Assembly (NCBI RefSeq): GCF_003626595.1
Contig: NZ_RBAK01000009.1
Location: forward strand, 186,001 to 250,000
Reading direction: 5' to 3'
Length of the DNA stretch: 64,000 nucleotides
Origin: Micromonospora endolithica
GTDB lineage: Bacteria > Actinomycetota > Actinomycetes > Mycobacteriales > Micromonosporaceae
Positions 51,741-59,108 of this stretch are shown here, one piece after another (the stretch's first letter is position 1; each line of letters opens with the position of its first letter). The position numbers were made by a program, and so were the translations under genes. The notes under the pieces are model-generated. The model did no database searches. It saw only the letters and a list, made by a program, of their open reading frames with translations, and was not told where the DNA came from.

Positions 51741-53168
51741 ATGAACAGTCCGATGCGTACCATCACGGCCGCCATCGCCGCCGGAGTGATGCTGGGTAGC
51801 GGCCTGGTGTCCGGCCCCGCAGGGGCCGCGCCGCGCGGCAGTCAGCAGTGGTACTTCGACGCCTGGGACATCGAAGCGGTCCACAAGGTCAGTAAGGGTG
51901 CCGGGGTGACCGTCGCGGTGATCGACAGTGGAGTCGACGCCAGCCATCCCGACCTGCGGGGAAAGGTGCTGCCCGGCCACGGAATCGGTGCGGACGCGGC
52001 CCCCGACGGGCAGCGCGACGCCCTGCCCGACAAGCCCCGGGGGACCACGATGGCCGGCATCATCGCCGGTCGAGGCGGCGACCGGCTACTCGGGATCGCC
52101 CCGGCCGCGAAGATCCTGCCCATCTCCGTCGGCAAGGAGGCGGAGCCGGACGAGATCGCCGAGGCCATCCGCTGGGCTGCGGACCACGGTGCCACGGTCA
52201 TCAACATTTCACTGAGCGCCGAGCGGACGCCCACCGACGCGGAAGAAAAGGCGGTGCGGTACGCGCTGGAGCACAACGCCGTGGTCGTCGCGGCGGTTGG
52301 CGCCACCCGCGGTGACTTTCAGGGGGTCGAGGCGCCGGCCGCTGCTCAAGGCGTGATCGCCGTGTCCGGGCTGAACCGGTCAGGGAAGTTCGACGAGGAC
52401 TCGCACGAGGGTCGCGAGGTCGTGCTGTCAGCGCCGATGGACCGGATTGTCGGCTCCTCGGCGGGCTCGGGTGCCAGTGTGGCAGCCGAGGGCACCGATG
52501 GTTCCGCGGCTCTCGTGTCCGGCACCATCGCCCTGGTTCGGGCGCGCTTCCCGAAGCTGACCGCGATGAACGTGATCAGCCGGATGATCCACACCGCTCT
52601 GGGTGAGGACCCCAAGGAGCAGTTCGGTGGCGGCCTGGTGCTGGCCAGCCCGCGCTACGGATACGGGCGGGTGGATCCTCTGCGGTCCCTGACCCGGGTG
52701 ACCCCCACCGCCGGTGGCGAGAACCCACTGCTGCGAAGCCACCGCGAGGCCACCGAGTACGACCGGAACGGATCCGGCCTCAATGTGAACACCAGCGGAT
52801 TCGGGATACTGGGCATCCTGGGCGGCTCGGTCTGCCTGTTCGCCGTCCTGGGCGCGCTCGCGGTCTGGCTGCTCACCCGCCGCCGGAACCCGACGGCATC
52901 GGGGGCGACCAGGATGCCCGCCGCGGGGTCGGCTCCCGCCGGCCCGCCGCCCGGGATGCCGGCGGGAGTCGCCGCCGGTCCGCCGGCTGGCGGGTGGCCG
53001 GGGACGCCCGTTCCCGCACCTTGGCCGGGCACGGCGCAGCCGCCGGTCGGCACTCCTGGGCAGTCGCCGGCCGGATATCCACAAGCTCCGGCCGGATATC
53101 CACACCAAGCGGCCCAATATCCGCAACCGCCGACCTGGTCGCCGCCAGAGGGCGGCGGCCGGTCCTGA
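51741..53168 (+). CDS. Subtilase-like (S8) protein without catalytic residues; pseudoprotease
   Basis: A protein of 475 residues from ATG 51741 with GGGGGAGA upstream, signal peptide (1-30), S8 fold, TM helix near 355-385 (ILGILGGSVCLFAVLGALAVWLL) and a long Pro/Gly/Ala tail. The catalytic Asp is kept (VIDSG, D62), but the His of HGT is Arg (PRGTTMAG, R100), the oxyanion Asn is Ala (AAVGATRG, A188), and the Ser of GTS is Asp (GTDGSAALVSG, D253). It keeps the overall mycosin-like layout, so it should fold but not cut peptides. It converges with an intact paralogue. Confidence 0.85.
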   Translation: MNSPMRTITAAIAAGVMLGSGLVSGPAGAAPRGSQQWYFDAWDIEAVHKVSKGAGVTVAVIDSGVDASHPDLRGKVLPGHGIGADAAPDGQRDALPDKPRGTTMAGIIAGRGGDRLLGIAPAAKILPISVGKEAEPDEIAEAIRWAADHGATVINISLSAERTPTDAEEKAVRYALEHNAVVVAAVGATRGDFQGVEAPAAAQGVIAVSGLNRSGKFDEDSHEGREVVLSAPMDRIVGSSAGSGASVAAEGTDGSAALVSGTIALVRARFPKLTAMNVISRMIHTALGEDPKEQFGGGLVLASPRYGYGRVDPLRSLTRVTPTAGGENPLLRSHREATEYDRNGSGLNVNTSGFGILGILGGSVCLFAVLGALAVWLLTRRRNPTASGATRMPAAGSAPAGPPPGMPAGVAAGPPAGGWPGTPVPAPWPGTAQPPVGTPGQSPAGYPQAPAGYPHQAAQYPQPPTWSPPEGGGRS

Positions 53169-54651
53169 GCCGCACCACGGTGAGTACGCCCGGAAGCCGG
53201 CGACGGGTGGGTGGGTCTGTGCCGCCCACCCGTCGCCGGCTCCGCTTCGCTGCCCACCGCCTGACCTGACCCGGCTGGCTGCCCGGCGCGGGAGGCGGCG
53301 GTGGTGGTGCCTGCCATCCGGTCTGTTGCGGTGCCTGCGGATAGGAGGACCGGCCCGGGCCCGCCGCGGTCGGCTGGTAACCCGGTGGCGGCTGGTACCC
53401 GGTACCCGGATGGTGTGCCGGCACGGGTTGGTAGGGACCGGGCATCGGCGGCCCGGCGGCGACCGGCGGCCCGGCGGCCGGCGGCCGACCCGGCACGGAC
53501 CGGCGGCGACGCGAGGACCGGATCACCACCACGGTCACCGCGACCACGATGACCGTCACGCCGAACGCCACGGCGATCGCGATGAACAGGCGGTCCCAGC
53601 GCGGCTTGGACGGGGCCGTGTCGTGGACTTCGGACGGCTTGCCGAGCGGGTTGGCGGTGACCGGCGGTACGTCGGCGGTCAGCGCGGCAACCGGGTCGAT
53701 GGCCCCGAACCCGTACTGCGGATCCCGGCCCGTGGCACCACGGTCCTTGGCGGTCCTGATGACCCGGTTGATGACGTTCGGCGCGTCGAGGTCGGGGTAT
53801 TTCGACCGGACCAGCGCCACCAGTCCGGAGGTGATGGCCGCCGCGCTGCTGGTGCCGCCGTCCCTCCGGAGGCCACGCTGCTCGCTCGTGTTGGTCGCGG
53901 TGAGGATGTCCTGCTCCGGCGCGGCCACCACCACGTGTTCTCCCTGCCGGGAGCCCTTCTCGAAGAAGTTCAACGACCTGTCCAACCCGGACACGATGAT
54001 CGCGCCGGGAATCGTGGCGAGCCCCTGGGTGGCCGTGCCGTTGCCGTCGACGACGTTGCCGGCACTGATCACCACCACCACGTCGTGCTCGAGGGCGTAC
54101 TCGACCGCGTTACTCTCGGAATACCCAAGGCCGCCACTGCCGCCAAGGGACAGGTTGATGACGCTCGCACCGTGGTCCACCGCCTCCCGGACCGCCCCGA
54201 AGATCGTGTCCGAGTTGGCCAGTACCCCACCGCCCAGGACGGCACCGGACCAGATCTCCGCCTCCGGAGCCATCCCGAGGTAGCCGCTGCGGCCCGGTCC
54301 GCTGCCCGCGATCAGCGCGGCCATCGCTGTACCGTGACCCGACTTGACGGTATCCAGGTCCTTACCGACCGGCCCGTCCATGTAGGAGGCGCCGGTGAGA
54401 ACCCGTCCCCGCAGGTCCGGATGGTTGGCCTCGACACCGGAGTCGATCACCCCGACGATGACGCCCCTGCCCTTGCTTATCTTGTGCGCTTCGGGGACCC
54501 GCAGCTTTTCGAGCCACCACTGCTGGGCTCGGAGGCCCGGCTTCGCCTCCGCCGGCGTCATCGCCCCCGCGGTGCCGCCAACGACCGCCAGTAGTGTCAG
54601 TGCCACCGCGCCGCATCTGGCCCACGCGCCGTACCGATAAATTGTGATCAT
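52873..54651 (-). CDS. Subtilase-like (S8) serine protease, membrane anchored (mycosin-like)
   Basis: A protein of 592 residues from ATG 54649-54651. Signal peptide, then the complete triad: VIDSGVEANHPD, SGHGTAMAALIAGSG with His, ISAGNVVDG with the oxyanion Asn, and GGTSSAAAITSG with Ser. A TM helix (LFIAIAVAFGVTVIVVAVTVVVI) and a Pro/Gly/Gln tail follow, as in type VII secretion mycosins. Odd: no stop codon occurs before 52873, so the frame runs across the terminator hairpin and 296 bases antisense into the neighbouring gene, adding about 130 residues of Arg/Pro-rich tail. The natural stop was probably lost by mutation, or an indel is present. Confidence 0.82.
   Translation of the reverse strand: MITIYRYGAWARCGAVALTLLAVVGGTAGAMTPAEAKPGLRAQQWWLEKLRVPEAHKISKGRGVIVGVIDSGVEANHPDLRGRVLTGASYMDGPVGKDLDTVKSGHGTAMAALIAGSGPGRSGYLGMAPEAEIWSGAVLGGGVLANSDTIFGAVREAVDHGASVINLSLGGSGGLGYSESNAVEYALEHDVVVVISAGNVVDGNGTATQGLATIPGAIIVSGLDRSLNFFEKGSRQGEHVVVAAPEQDILTATNTSEQRGLRRDGGTSSAAAITSGLVALVRSKYPDLDAPNVINRVIRTAKDRGATGRDPQYGFGAIDPVAALTADVPPVTANPLGKPSEVHDTAPSKPRWDRLFIAIAVAFGVTVIVVAVTVVVIRSSRRRRSVPGRPPAAGPPVAAGPPMPGPYQPVPAHHPGTGYQPPPGYQPTAAGPGRSSYPQAPQQTGWQAPPPPPPAPGSQPGQVRRWAAKRSRRRVGGTDPPTRRRLPGVLTVVRLRTGRRPLAATRSAVADIGPLGVDIRPELVDIRPATAQECRPAAAPCPAKVRERASPATRQPADRRRLPPASRAAGRREPTPRRASWSPPMPSGSGGG
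53196..53240. terminator. Convergent terminator between the two subtilase genes
   Basis: A perfect 16-bp inverted repeat (53196-53211 with 53225-53240) and a 13-base loop, 27 bases past the stop of the plus-strand gene. Confidence 0.75.
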
Positions 54652-54820
54652 TCATCCCCCGCGTCTCGTGGCCGGTGTGTCCGGCGATCACAGAAGCGCC
54701 CGATTCTCGCACGGTGTCAGCCGCCCGGCGGGAACCAGATCGAGGGTGGTCCATCCCGGTTCAGGGGTCAGCCACACGGGCCGGCGGGCCGCAACTGAGA
54801 CCACAATCCCGCACAGCCCG

Positions 54821-54854
54821 ACGCCCGGACGGTCCCCGGGGACCGACCGGGCGT
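54821..54854. terminator. Orphan terminator-like element similar to the one after tRNA-Ser
   Basis: ACGCCCGG (54821-54828) and CCGGGCGT (54847-54854) enclose a second palindrome, CGGTCCCCGGGGACCG (54830-54845). With its left flank GCCGCAACTGAG at about 54788 it parallels 56139-56199 (GCCGAAACTGAG, then ACGCCCGG and CCGGGCGTT). It serves no gene that I can see. Confidence 0.6.
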
Positions 54855-54945
54855 TTTCGCGATGCCACGTTGGCGAGTCGATGTGACCGGTTCGGCGGTT
54901 CGACCAGTCGTTGGAGAAGGAAGCCATCGAACACCAGGAGCAATC

Positions 54946-55557
54946 GTGGATCAGAAGGTGCATGTGCTCTTCGAGCGGGCGCTGGACGCCGAACCCGAGC
55001 CTCCCGCCGGAGACCTGGCGCTGAATGCCATGTCGGCGGGAAGGGCGCTGCGTCGCAGGCGCCATCTGCTCACCGGAGGCGCGCTGGCCGGTATCGTCAC
55101 GGTCGCCGCCACACTGGTCGCGCTGAACGCCGGGGCGCCGGAGAGAGCGGTGCCGCCTCCGGTGGTGGCGGCCGGGGCCCTGATGCCGCCCGCCAGCCTC
55201 GCCTGTGACCGGGAGGCGGGGCGCGCGACCACGGACGTCCGGGTCTTCCTGCGCTACGAGACCACCGGACGACAGCGCGACGACCTGCGCGACACGCTCC
55301 GGTCGGATCCGCTCGTCCGGAGCGTGACGCTCGTGAGCCGGGAGGAGGCGTACGCCACATTCAAGGAGCACTACCGGAACAATCCGGATCTGGTCGAGGC
55401 GGTCCAGCCGGAACAGTTTCCCGAGTCCTTCGACGTCAGACTGGCGAGGGCGAAGGACTTCCCGCGATTCGTGGCGACGTACGACCACAGAAGCGGCATC
55501 GACCAGATCCTCGGTGACCCGTGCCTGACCCGCTCGGGCCCTGGGGAGGATGAGTGA
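54946..55557 (+). CDS. Single-TM protein with FtsX extracellular domain, partner of an ECF sigma factor
   Basis: A protein of 203 residues from GTG 54946, AGGAG 6 bases upstream. A short cytosolic N-terminus (about 40 residues with DLALNAMSAGRALRRRRH) precedes one TM helix (41-61). Outside, residues about 86-195 have the FtsX ectodomain pattern (TDVRVFLRYETTGRQRDDLRDTL, SVTLVSREEAYATFKEHY, FPESFDVRLARAKDFPRF), bounded by C87 and C193, which may be bonded. It lacks the four-TM permease part of real FtsX. It overlaps the sigma gene by 4 bases, which suggests an anti-sigma or sensor role. Confidence 0.8.
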   Translation: MDQKVHVLFERALDAEPEPPAGDLALNAMSAGRALRRRRHLLTGGALAGIVTVAATLVALNAGAPERAVPPPVVAAGALMPPASLACDREAGRATTDVRVFLRYETTGRQRDDLRDTLRSDPLVRSVTLVSREEAYATFKEHYRNNPDLVEAVQPEQFPESFDVRLARAKDFPRFVATYDHRSGIDQILGDPCLTRSGPGEDE

Positions 55558-56138
55558 CAAGCGGACAAGCCGACTTGTACGCCGTGCCGGCCGTTGACCC
55601 TCCGGCCGGCCCCCTCTCCCGCTGGGGCATCGCACGGCGGCGCGAGCGCAGCGCCCGGGACGAGGACTTCAGCGCATTCGTCGCGGCGAGCGCACCCCGG
55701 CTGAGACGCACCGCGTACCTCATGTGCCGAGACTGGCACCTCGCCCAGGACCTGACCCAGATCACGTTCGCCAAGATGTACCCCTCGTGGGGGCGGATCC
55801 GGCAGAGCGCGAACCTCGACGCGTACAGCCGCCGGGTCCTGATGAACACCGTCTTCGACCAGCGGAAGCGCCGCAGCGACACCGAGGTCGTCTGCGCGAG
55901 GCTGCCGGAGCAGCCGGGACCGGAGCCGACGAGTGACCTGCACGTCGCTCTGATGACCGCGCTTGCGGCCCTGCCCCTCCGCGACCAGGCGATCGTGGTG
56001 CTGCGGCACTGGGAGGACCAGAGCGTCGCCACGGTCGCCGGGATTCTCGGCATCTCGGCCTCCGCGGTCAAGATGCGGGACGCGAGGGCGCTGAGCCGGA
56101 TCCGGGCCCTGCTCGGCGAGGACTTCGCCGCCACATGA
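55554..56138 (+). CDS. ECF (SigE-family) RNA polymerase sigma factor
   Basis: A protein of 194 residues from GTG 55554, overlapping the previous stop. Region 2 (FVAASAPRLRRTAYLMCRDWHLAQDLTQITFAKMYPSW) and region 4 (ALAALPLRDQAIVVLRHWEDQSVATVAGILGISASAVKMRDARALSRIRALL) are clear, with the short linker of the actinobacterial SigE group. A 40-residue Pro-rich N-terminal extension precedes region 2. Controlled most probably by the membrane protein encoded before it. Target promoters unknown. Confidence 0.92.
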   Translation: MTSGQADLYAVPAVDPPAGPLSRWGIARRRERSARDEDFSAFVAASAPRLRRTAYLMCRDWHLAQDLTQITFAKMYPSWGRIRQSANLDAYSRRVLMNTVFDQRKRRSDTEVVCARLPEQPGPEPTSDLHVALMTALAALPLRDQAIVVLRHWEDQSVATVAGILGISASAVKMRDARALSRIRALLGEDFAAT

Positions 56139-56160
56139 GCCGAAACTGAGGCCACAAGCG

Positions 56161-56199
56161 GAACGCCCGGTGCGATCCTCGCGGATCGACCGGGCGTTC
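56161..56199 (-). terminator. Terminator after tRNA-Ser(CGA)
   Basis: GAACGCCCGGT and ACCGGGCGTTC enclose a shorter hairpin, just downstream of the tRNA on the minus strand and just past the sigma factor stop on the plus strand. It can serve both. Confidence 0.75.
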
Positions 56200-56213
56200 T
56201 CGCTGTTCACGAG

Positions 56214-56300
56214 CGGTGGCGGCGGGATTTGAACCCGCGGAGGGCGTAAACCCTCACACGCTTTCGAGGCGTGCTCCTTAGGCCACTCGGACACGCCACC
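56214..56300 (-). tRNA. tRNA-Ser (anticodon CGA)
   Basis: An 87-base class II tRNA on the minus strand. Acceptor GGTGGCG (56300-56294) pairs with CGCCACC (56221-56215), with discriminator G (56214). The anticodon arm CACGC-CTCGAAA-GCGTG gives CGA, with a long variable arm and a normal T arm. Confidence 0.94.
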
Positions 56301-56375
56301 GCCGAAGAGGCTACAGGACCACCGGTCCGGACGCCGAACCGGTATGCCGCCCGCCGACCTGGCAGGATCTTTGCC

Positions 56376-57083
56376 ATGAGTACGCACATCGGCGCGAAGC
56401 CGGGAGAGATCGCGGAGCGGGTCCTGATGCCGGGCGACCCGCTGCGGGCCAAGTGGATCGCGGAGACCTACCTCGAGGACGCCCGGTGCTACTCGACGGT
56501 TCGCGGCATGCTGGGCTTCACCGGCCGCTGGAACGGCGTCGAGGTCTCCGTGCAGGGATCCGGCATGGGCATGCCGTCGGCCTCGATCTACGCCCACGAG
56601 CTGATCAACGAGTACGGCGTGAGGTCGCTCATCCGGGTCGGCTCCTGCGGCGCCCTCACCGAGGACCTCCAGCTGCGCGACGTGGTGGCGGCGATCGGGT
56701 CGTCCACCGACTCGAACATGAACCGGATGCGCTTCGACGGGCTGATCGACTACGCGCCGGTGGCCGACTTCGGGCTGCTGCGTACGTCGGTCGAGGTGGC
56801 CGAGCGGCGCGGCATCACCATGCGGGTCGGGCCGATCCTGGCGGCGGACGCCTTCTACACCGACCGACCGGACCTGTACGACACCCTGGCCGACTACGGC
56901 GTGCTGGCGGTGGAGATGGAGTCCGCGGCGCTCTACACGATCGCCGCGCGGTTCAAGGCCCGCGCCCTGACCATCCTGACCGTCAGCGACCACATCAAGA
57001 CCGGCGAGAAGACCACCTCGCAGGAGCGCGAGCAGACCTTCAGCCAGATGGTGGAGATCGCGCTGGACACCATCATCGCCTGA
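56376..57083 (+). CDS. deoD: Purine-nucleoside phosphorylase (DeoD type)
   Basis: A protein of 235 residues from ATG 56376 with AGGA upstream. It has the trimeric/hexameric PNP pattern: HIGAKPGEIAERVLMPGDPLRAKWIAE, GSGMGMPSASIYAHEL, RVGSCGALTEDLQLRDVV, the MEMES-like VEMESAALYTIAARFK and SDHIKTGEKTTSQER. It splits purine nucleosides with phosphate. Cytosolic salvage enzyme. Confidence 0.96.
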   Translation: MSTHIGAKPGEIAERVLMPGDPLRAKWIAETYLEDARCYSTVRGMLGFTGRWNGVEVSVQGSGMGMPSASIYAHELINEYGVRSLIRVGSCGALTEDLQLRDVVAAIGSSTDSNMNRMRFDGLIDYAPVADFGLLRTSVEVAERRGITMRVGPILAADAFYTDRPDLYDTLADYGVLAVEMESAALYTIAARFKARALTILTVSDHIKTGEKTTSQEREQTFSQMVEIALDTIIA

Positions 57084-57090
57084 CCCGCTT

Positions 57091-57145
57091 GTAAAAGGGG
57101 CCCCCTGTACCACGCCAGGCGTTAACAGGGGGCCCTTCCTTACAC
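57091..57145. repeat. GGGGCCCC-palindrome repeats, copy 4
   Basis: Two facing units: GTAAAAGGGGCCCCCTGT and TTAACAGGGGGCCCTTCCTT, joined by CCACGCCAGGC. They make a long hairpin between the convergent deoD and tadA genes, 7 bases past the deoD stop. Confidence 0.8.
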
Positions 57146-57146
57146 C

Positions 57147-57776
57147 TCAGCGGAAGAAGGCGCGGAGGATCGACGCGCTCTCGGCTTCGAGGACCCCGCC
57201 GTACACCTCGGGGCGGTGGTTGAGGCGGCGGTCGCGGAGCACGTCCCACAGCGAGCCGGCGGCGCCGGTCTTGGGCTCCCAGGCGCCGAACACGACGGTC
57301 GAGACCCGGGCCAGCACCAGGGCGCCGGCGCACATCGTGCAGGGTTCCAGGGTCACCACCAGCGTGCACCCGTCGAGTCGCCAGCGGCCCAGCCGCTGGG
57401 CGGCGCGGCGCAGGGCCAGCACCTCGGCGTGCGCGGTCGGGTCGCCGGTCAGCTCGCGTTCGTTGCGTCCGATCGCCAGTTCGGTGCCGTCCGGCCCGTA
57501 GAGCACCGCGCCCACCGGCACGTCGCCGGCGTCGGCCGGGTCGGCGGCGGGCCGGTCCGGCCCGGTGACCGCGATCTCCAGGGCCCGGCGCATCCAGCTT
57601 TCGTGCCGCTGCCGGCGTCCGACACCGGACGGGTCGGCCAGCCCCTCGTCGGCACCCGGACCGGCGCCGGCGAGCCCGGGACCGGCACCAGGTCGGACCG
57701 TCTCCAGGGCCGGGTCGGTGACGTCCGCCGGCTCACCACCGGCCGGCAGAGCCGGCTCGGAGGGATCAGACCTCAC
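57147..57776 (-). CDS. tadA: tRNA-specific adenosine deaminase
   Basis: Catalytic HAE (PTAHAEVLALRRA) and PCTMC (TLEPCTMCAGALVLARV) zinc motifs and the FGAWEPKTGAAGSLWDVL segment identify TadA, which makes inosine at the wobble base of tRNA-Arg(ACG). The frame opens at GTG 57774-57776, overlapping the upstream gene by 11 bases, which suits coupled translation but gives a 60-residue Pro/Gly-rich N-terminus; ATG at 57591-57593 (MRRALEIAVTG) gives the usual length of about 148 residues and may be the real start. Confidence 0.9.
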   Translation of the reverse strand: MRSDPSEPALPAGGEPADVTDPALETVRPGAGPGLAGAGPGADEGLADPSGVGRRQRHESWMRRALEIAVTGPDRPAADPADAGDVPVGAVLYGPDGTELAIGRNERELTGDPTAHAEVLALRRAAQRLGRWRLDGCTLVVTLEPCTMCAGALVLARVSTVVFGAWEPKTGAAGSLWDVLRDRRLNHRPEVYGGVLEAESASILRAFFR

Positions 57777-58290
57777 GCAGCTCCTCGACCTCGTCGGCGC
57801 AGCCCAGCACCGTGCAGATCTCGACGGTGACGTCGGCCGGCATCATGCCCTCGTGGGCGCAGAGCGCCAGCAGCTTCTGCGCCGGCACACCGAGGTCGGC
57901 GAGGAGGTCGGCATCGCCGACCGGGTCGGCCTCGGGGTCCACCGCGGGCTGCTCGCTGTCGTCGTCGCCGGACGCGGGGCGCGGCTCCTCGGTGTCGTCC
58001 AACCCGGTGACCGAGCCCTTGAGGTCACCGACCAGCAGGGCGCCCAGCTTGGACTCCTCCGCGTACGCCGAGTCGGAACCGAAGATCCGCAGGTCCTCAC
58101 CCTCGTCGAGCCGCAGGACGACCAGGTAGGTGTCGTCGGCCTCGACGAACAGCAGGGACAGGTCGGCGTCCACGTCGACGTCGCGCAGGCGGTCGGCGAC
58201 CTCCTCGATGTCGGTCACGCCACGCAGGCTGACCTCGGAAGCCGTCCAGCCGCTCTCGTCGCGCACCACGGCCACCGCGAAGTACGACAC
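57766..58290 (-). CDS. tRNA adenosine deaminase-associated protein
   Basis: A protein of 174 residues from GTG 58288-58290 behind GGGGGGA. SYFAVAVVRDESGWTASEV, ADLSLLFVEADDTYLVVLRLDEGEDLRIFGSD and LCAHEGMMPADVTVEICTVLGCADEVEELR are the pattern of the actinobacterial protein family encoded next to tadA. An acidic insertion of about 40 residues lies in the middle. Function unknown; a deaminase partner is presumed from constant linkage. Confidence 0.85.
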   Translation of the reverse strand: MSYFAVAVVRDESGWTASEVSLRGVTDIEEVADRLRDVDVDADLSLLFVEADDTYLVVLRLDEGEDLRIFGSDSAYAEESKLGALLVGDLKGSVTGLDDTEEPRPASGDDDSEQPAVDPEADPVGDADLLADLGVPAQKLLALCAHEGMMPADVTVEICTVLGCADEVEELREV

Positions 58291-58402
58291 GGTCCCCCCA
58301 AAATGCCTCGGCACAGCACGCCGATCCGTTACGCGTGCACGTTAGCCGGTCGGGTCGGTAGGCGAACGGTCAACGCCCCGAAGGGCGGAAAAGTGGAGTG
58401 GT

Positions 58403-58570
58403 TCAACCCGCCACGCGGCGGCGCATGGCGATCAGCTGCCGTAGCTGTTCGGTGCGCCGGCGCTGCGGTCGCTCCCGCTGGCGTACCGCGCGCGCACCGG
58501 CCAACTCGGCGAGGAGTTGCTGGCGTCGTCGGCTGCGCTCGGGGTCCTGCCGCGGAGTGGTCCAGGCCAT
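58403..58570 (-). CDS. Small Arg-rich hypothetical protein, 55 aa
   Basis: ATG 58568-58570 to 58403. Sequence MAWTTPRQDPERSRRRQQLL, then a highly basic helix ending RRRTEQLRQLIAMRRRVAG. No strong ribosome site. Similar tiny basic proteins occur near tadA in relatives in my reading of the family context, but I cannot confirm that here. May be a real small gene or a chance frame. Confidence 0.4.
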   Translation of the reverse strand: MAWTTPRQDPERSRRRQQLLAELAGARAVRQRERPQRRRTEQLRQLIAMRRRVAG

Positions 58571-58668
58571 ACCGCCGAGCGTGCCGAGTCCCGAGCACCA
58601 CGTCAAGACGGGCTTCGCGGTGCAGCCGTACCGCCACCGAACGCAGTCGACGTCGGCACGGCAGAGGG

Positions 58669-59049
58669 TCACCAGAGCGGCCAGTCGCCGCTCGTCGCCC
58701 AGCGCACGGCAACGACTGCCGCCGCGATGCTCCAACCACCGGCGGTGACGATGGCGATCCCGGTGGCCACACCCCGGTCGCCGAGCTGGACCAGCAGCAC
58801 CGCGACGAGCCAGGCCAGCCCACCGGCGAGGACGGTCCACCAGGCGTACTCCGGCACGTCGGTGCCGAGCAGGCCGAACAGGAGCAGCCACGCGGTCGCG
58901 CCGGTCCCGCCGAGGGCGACCCCGGCGCCGGTGACCGGGTGCGGCTCGCGGTAGCTGGGCCGCGTCGGCCGGCCGGAGGGGAAGAGACCCGAGGGGGTGT
59001 ACGGGCGGAACCCCGGCTGCGGGTCGCCCGGGTACGTCTGCCCGTTCAC
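58669..59049 (-). CDS. Small membrane protein, 126 aa
   Basis: GTG 59047-59049. A Pro-rich cytosolic N-terminus of about 40 residues is followed by three hydrophobic helices (GVALGGTGATAWLLLFGLL, YAWWTVLAGGLAWLVAVLLVQL, VATGIAIVTAGGWSIAAAVVAV). No known family. Lies between tadA partner and the M23 lipoprotein gene, and is divergent from the latter. Confidence 0.7.
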   Translation of the reverse strand: MNGQTYPGDPQPGFRPYTPSGLFPSGRPTRPSYREPHPVTGAGVALGGTGATAWLLLFGLLGTDVPEYAWWTVLAGGLAWLVAVLLVQLGDRGVATGIAIVTAGGWSIAAAVVAVRWATSGDWPLW

Positions 59050-59108
59050 CGTCGTTCCTCCCGCCCTAGGGACCTCCCTCCACCGTACTGGTCTGTCAGG
59101 ATGATCCG

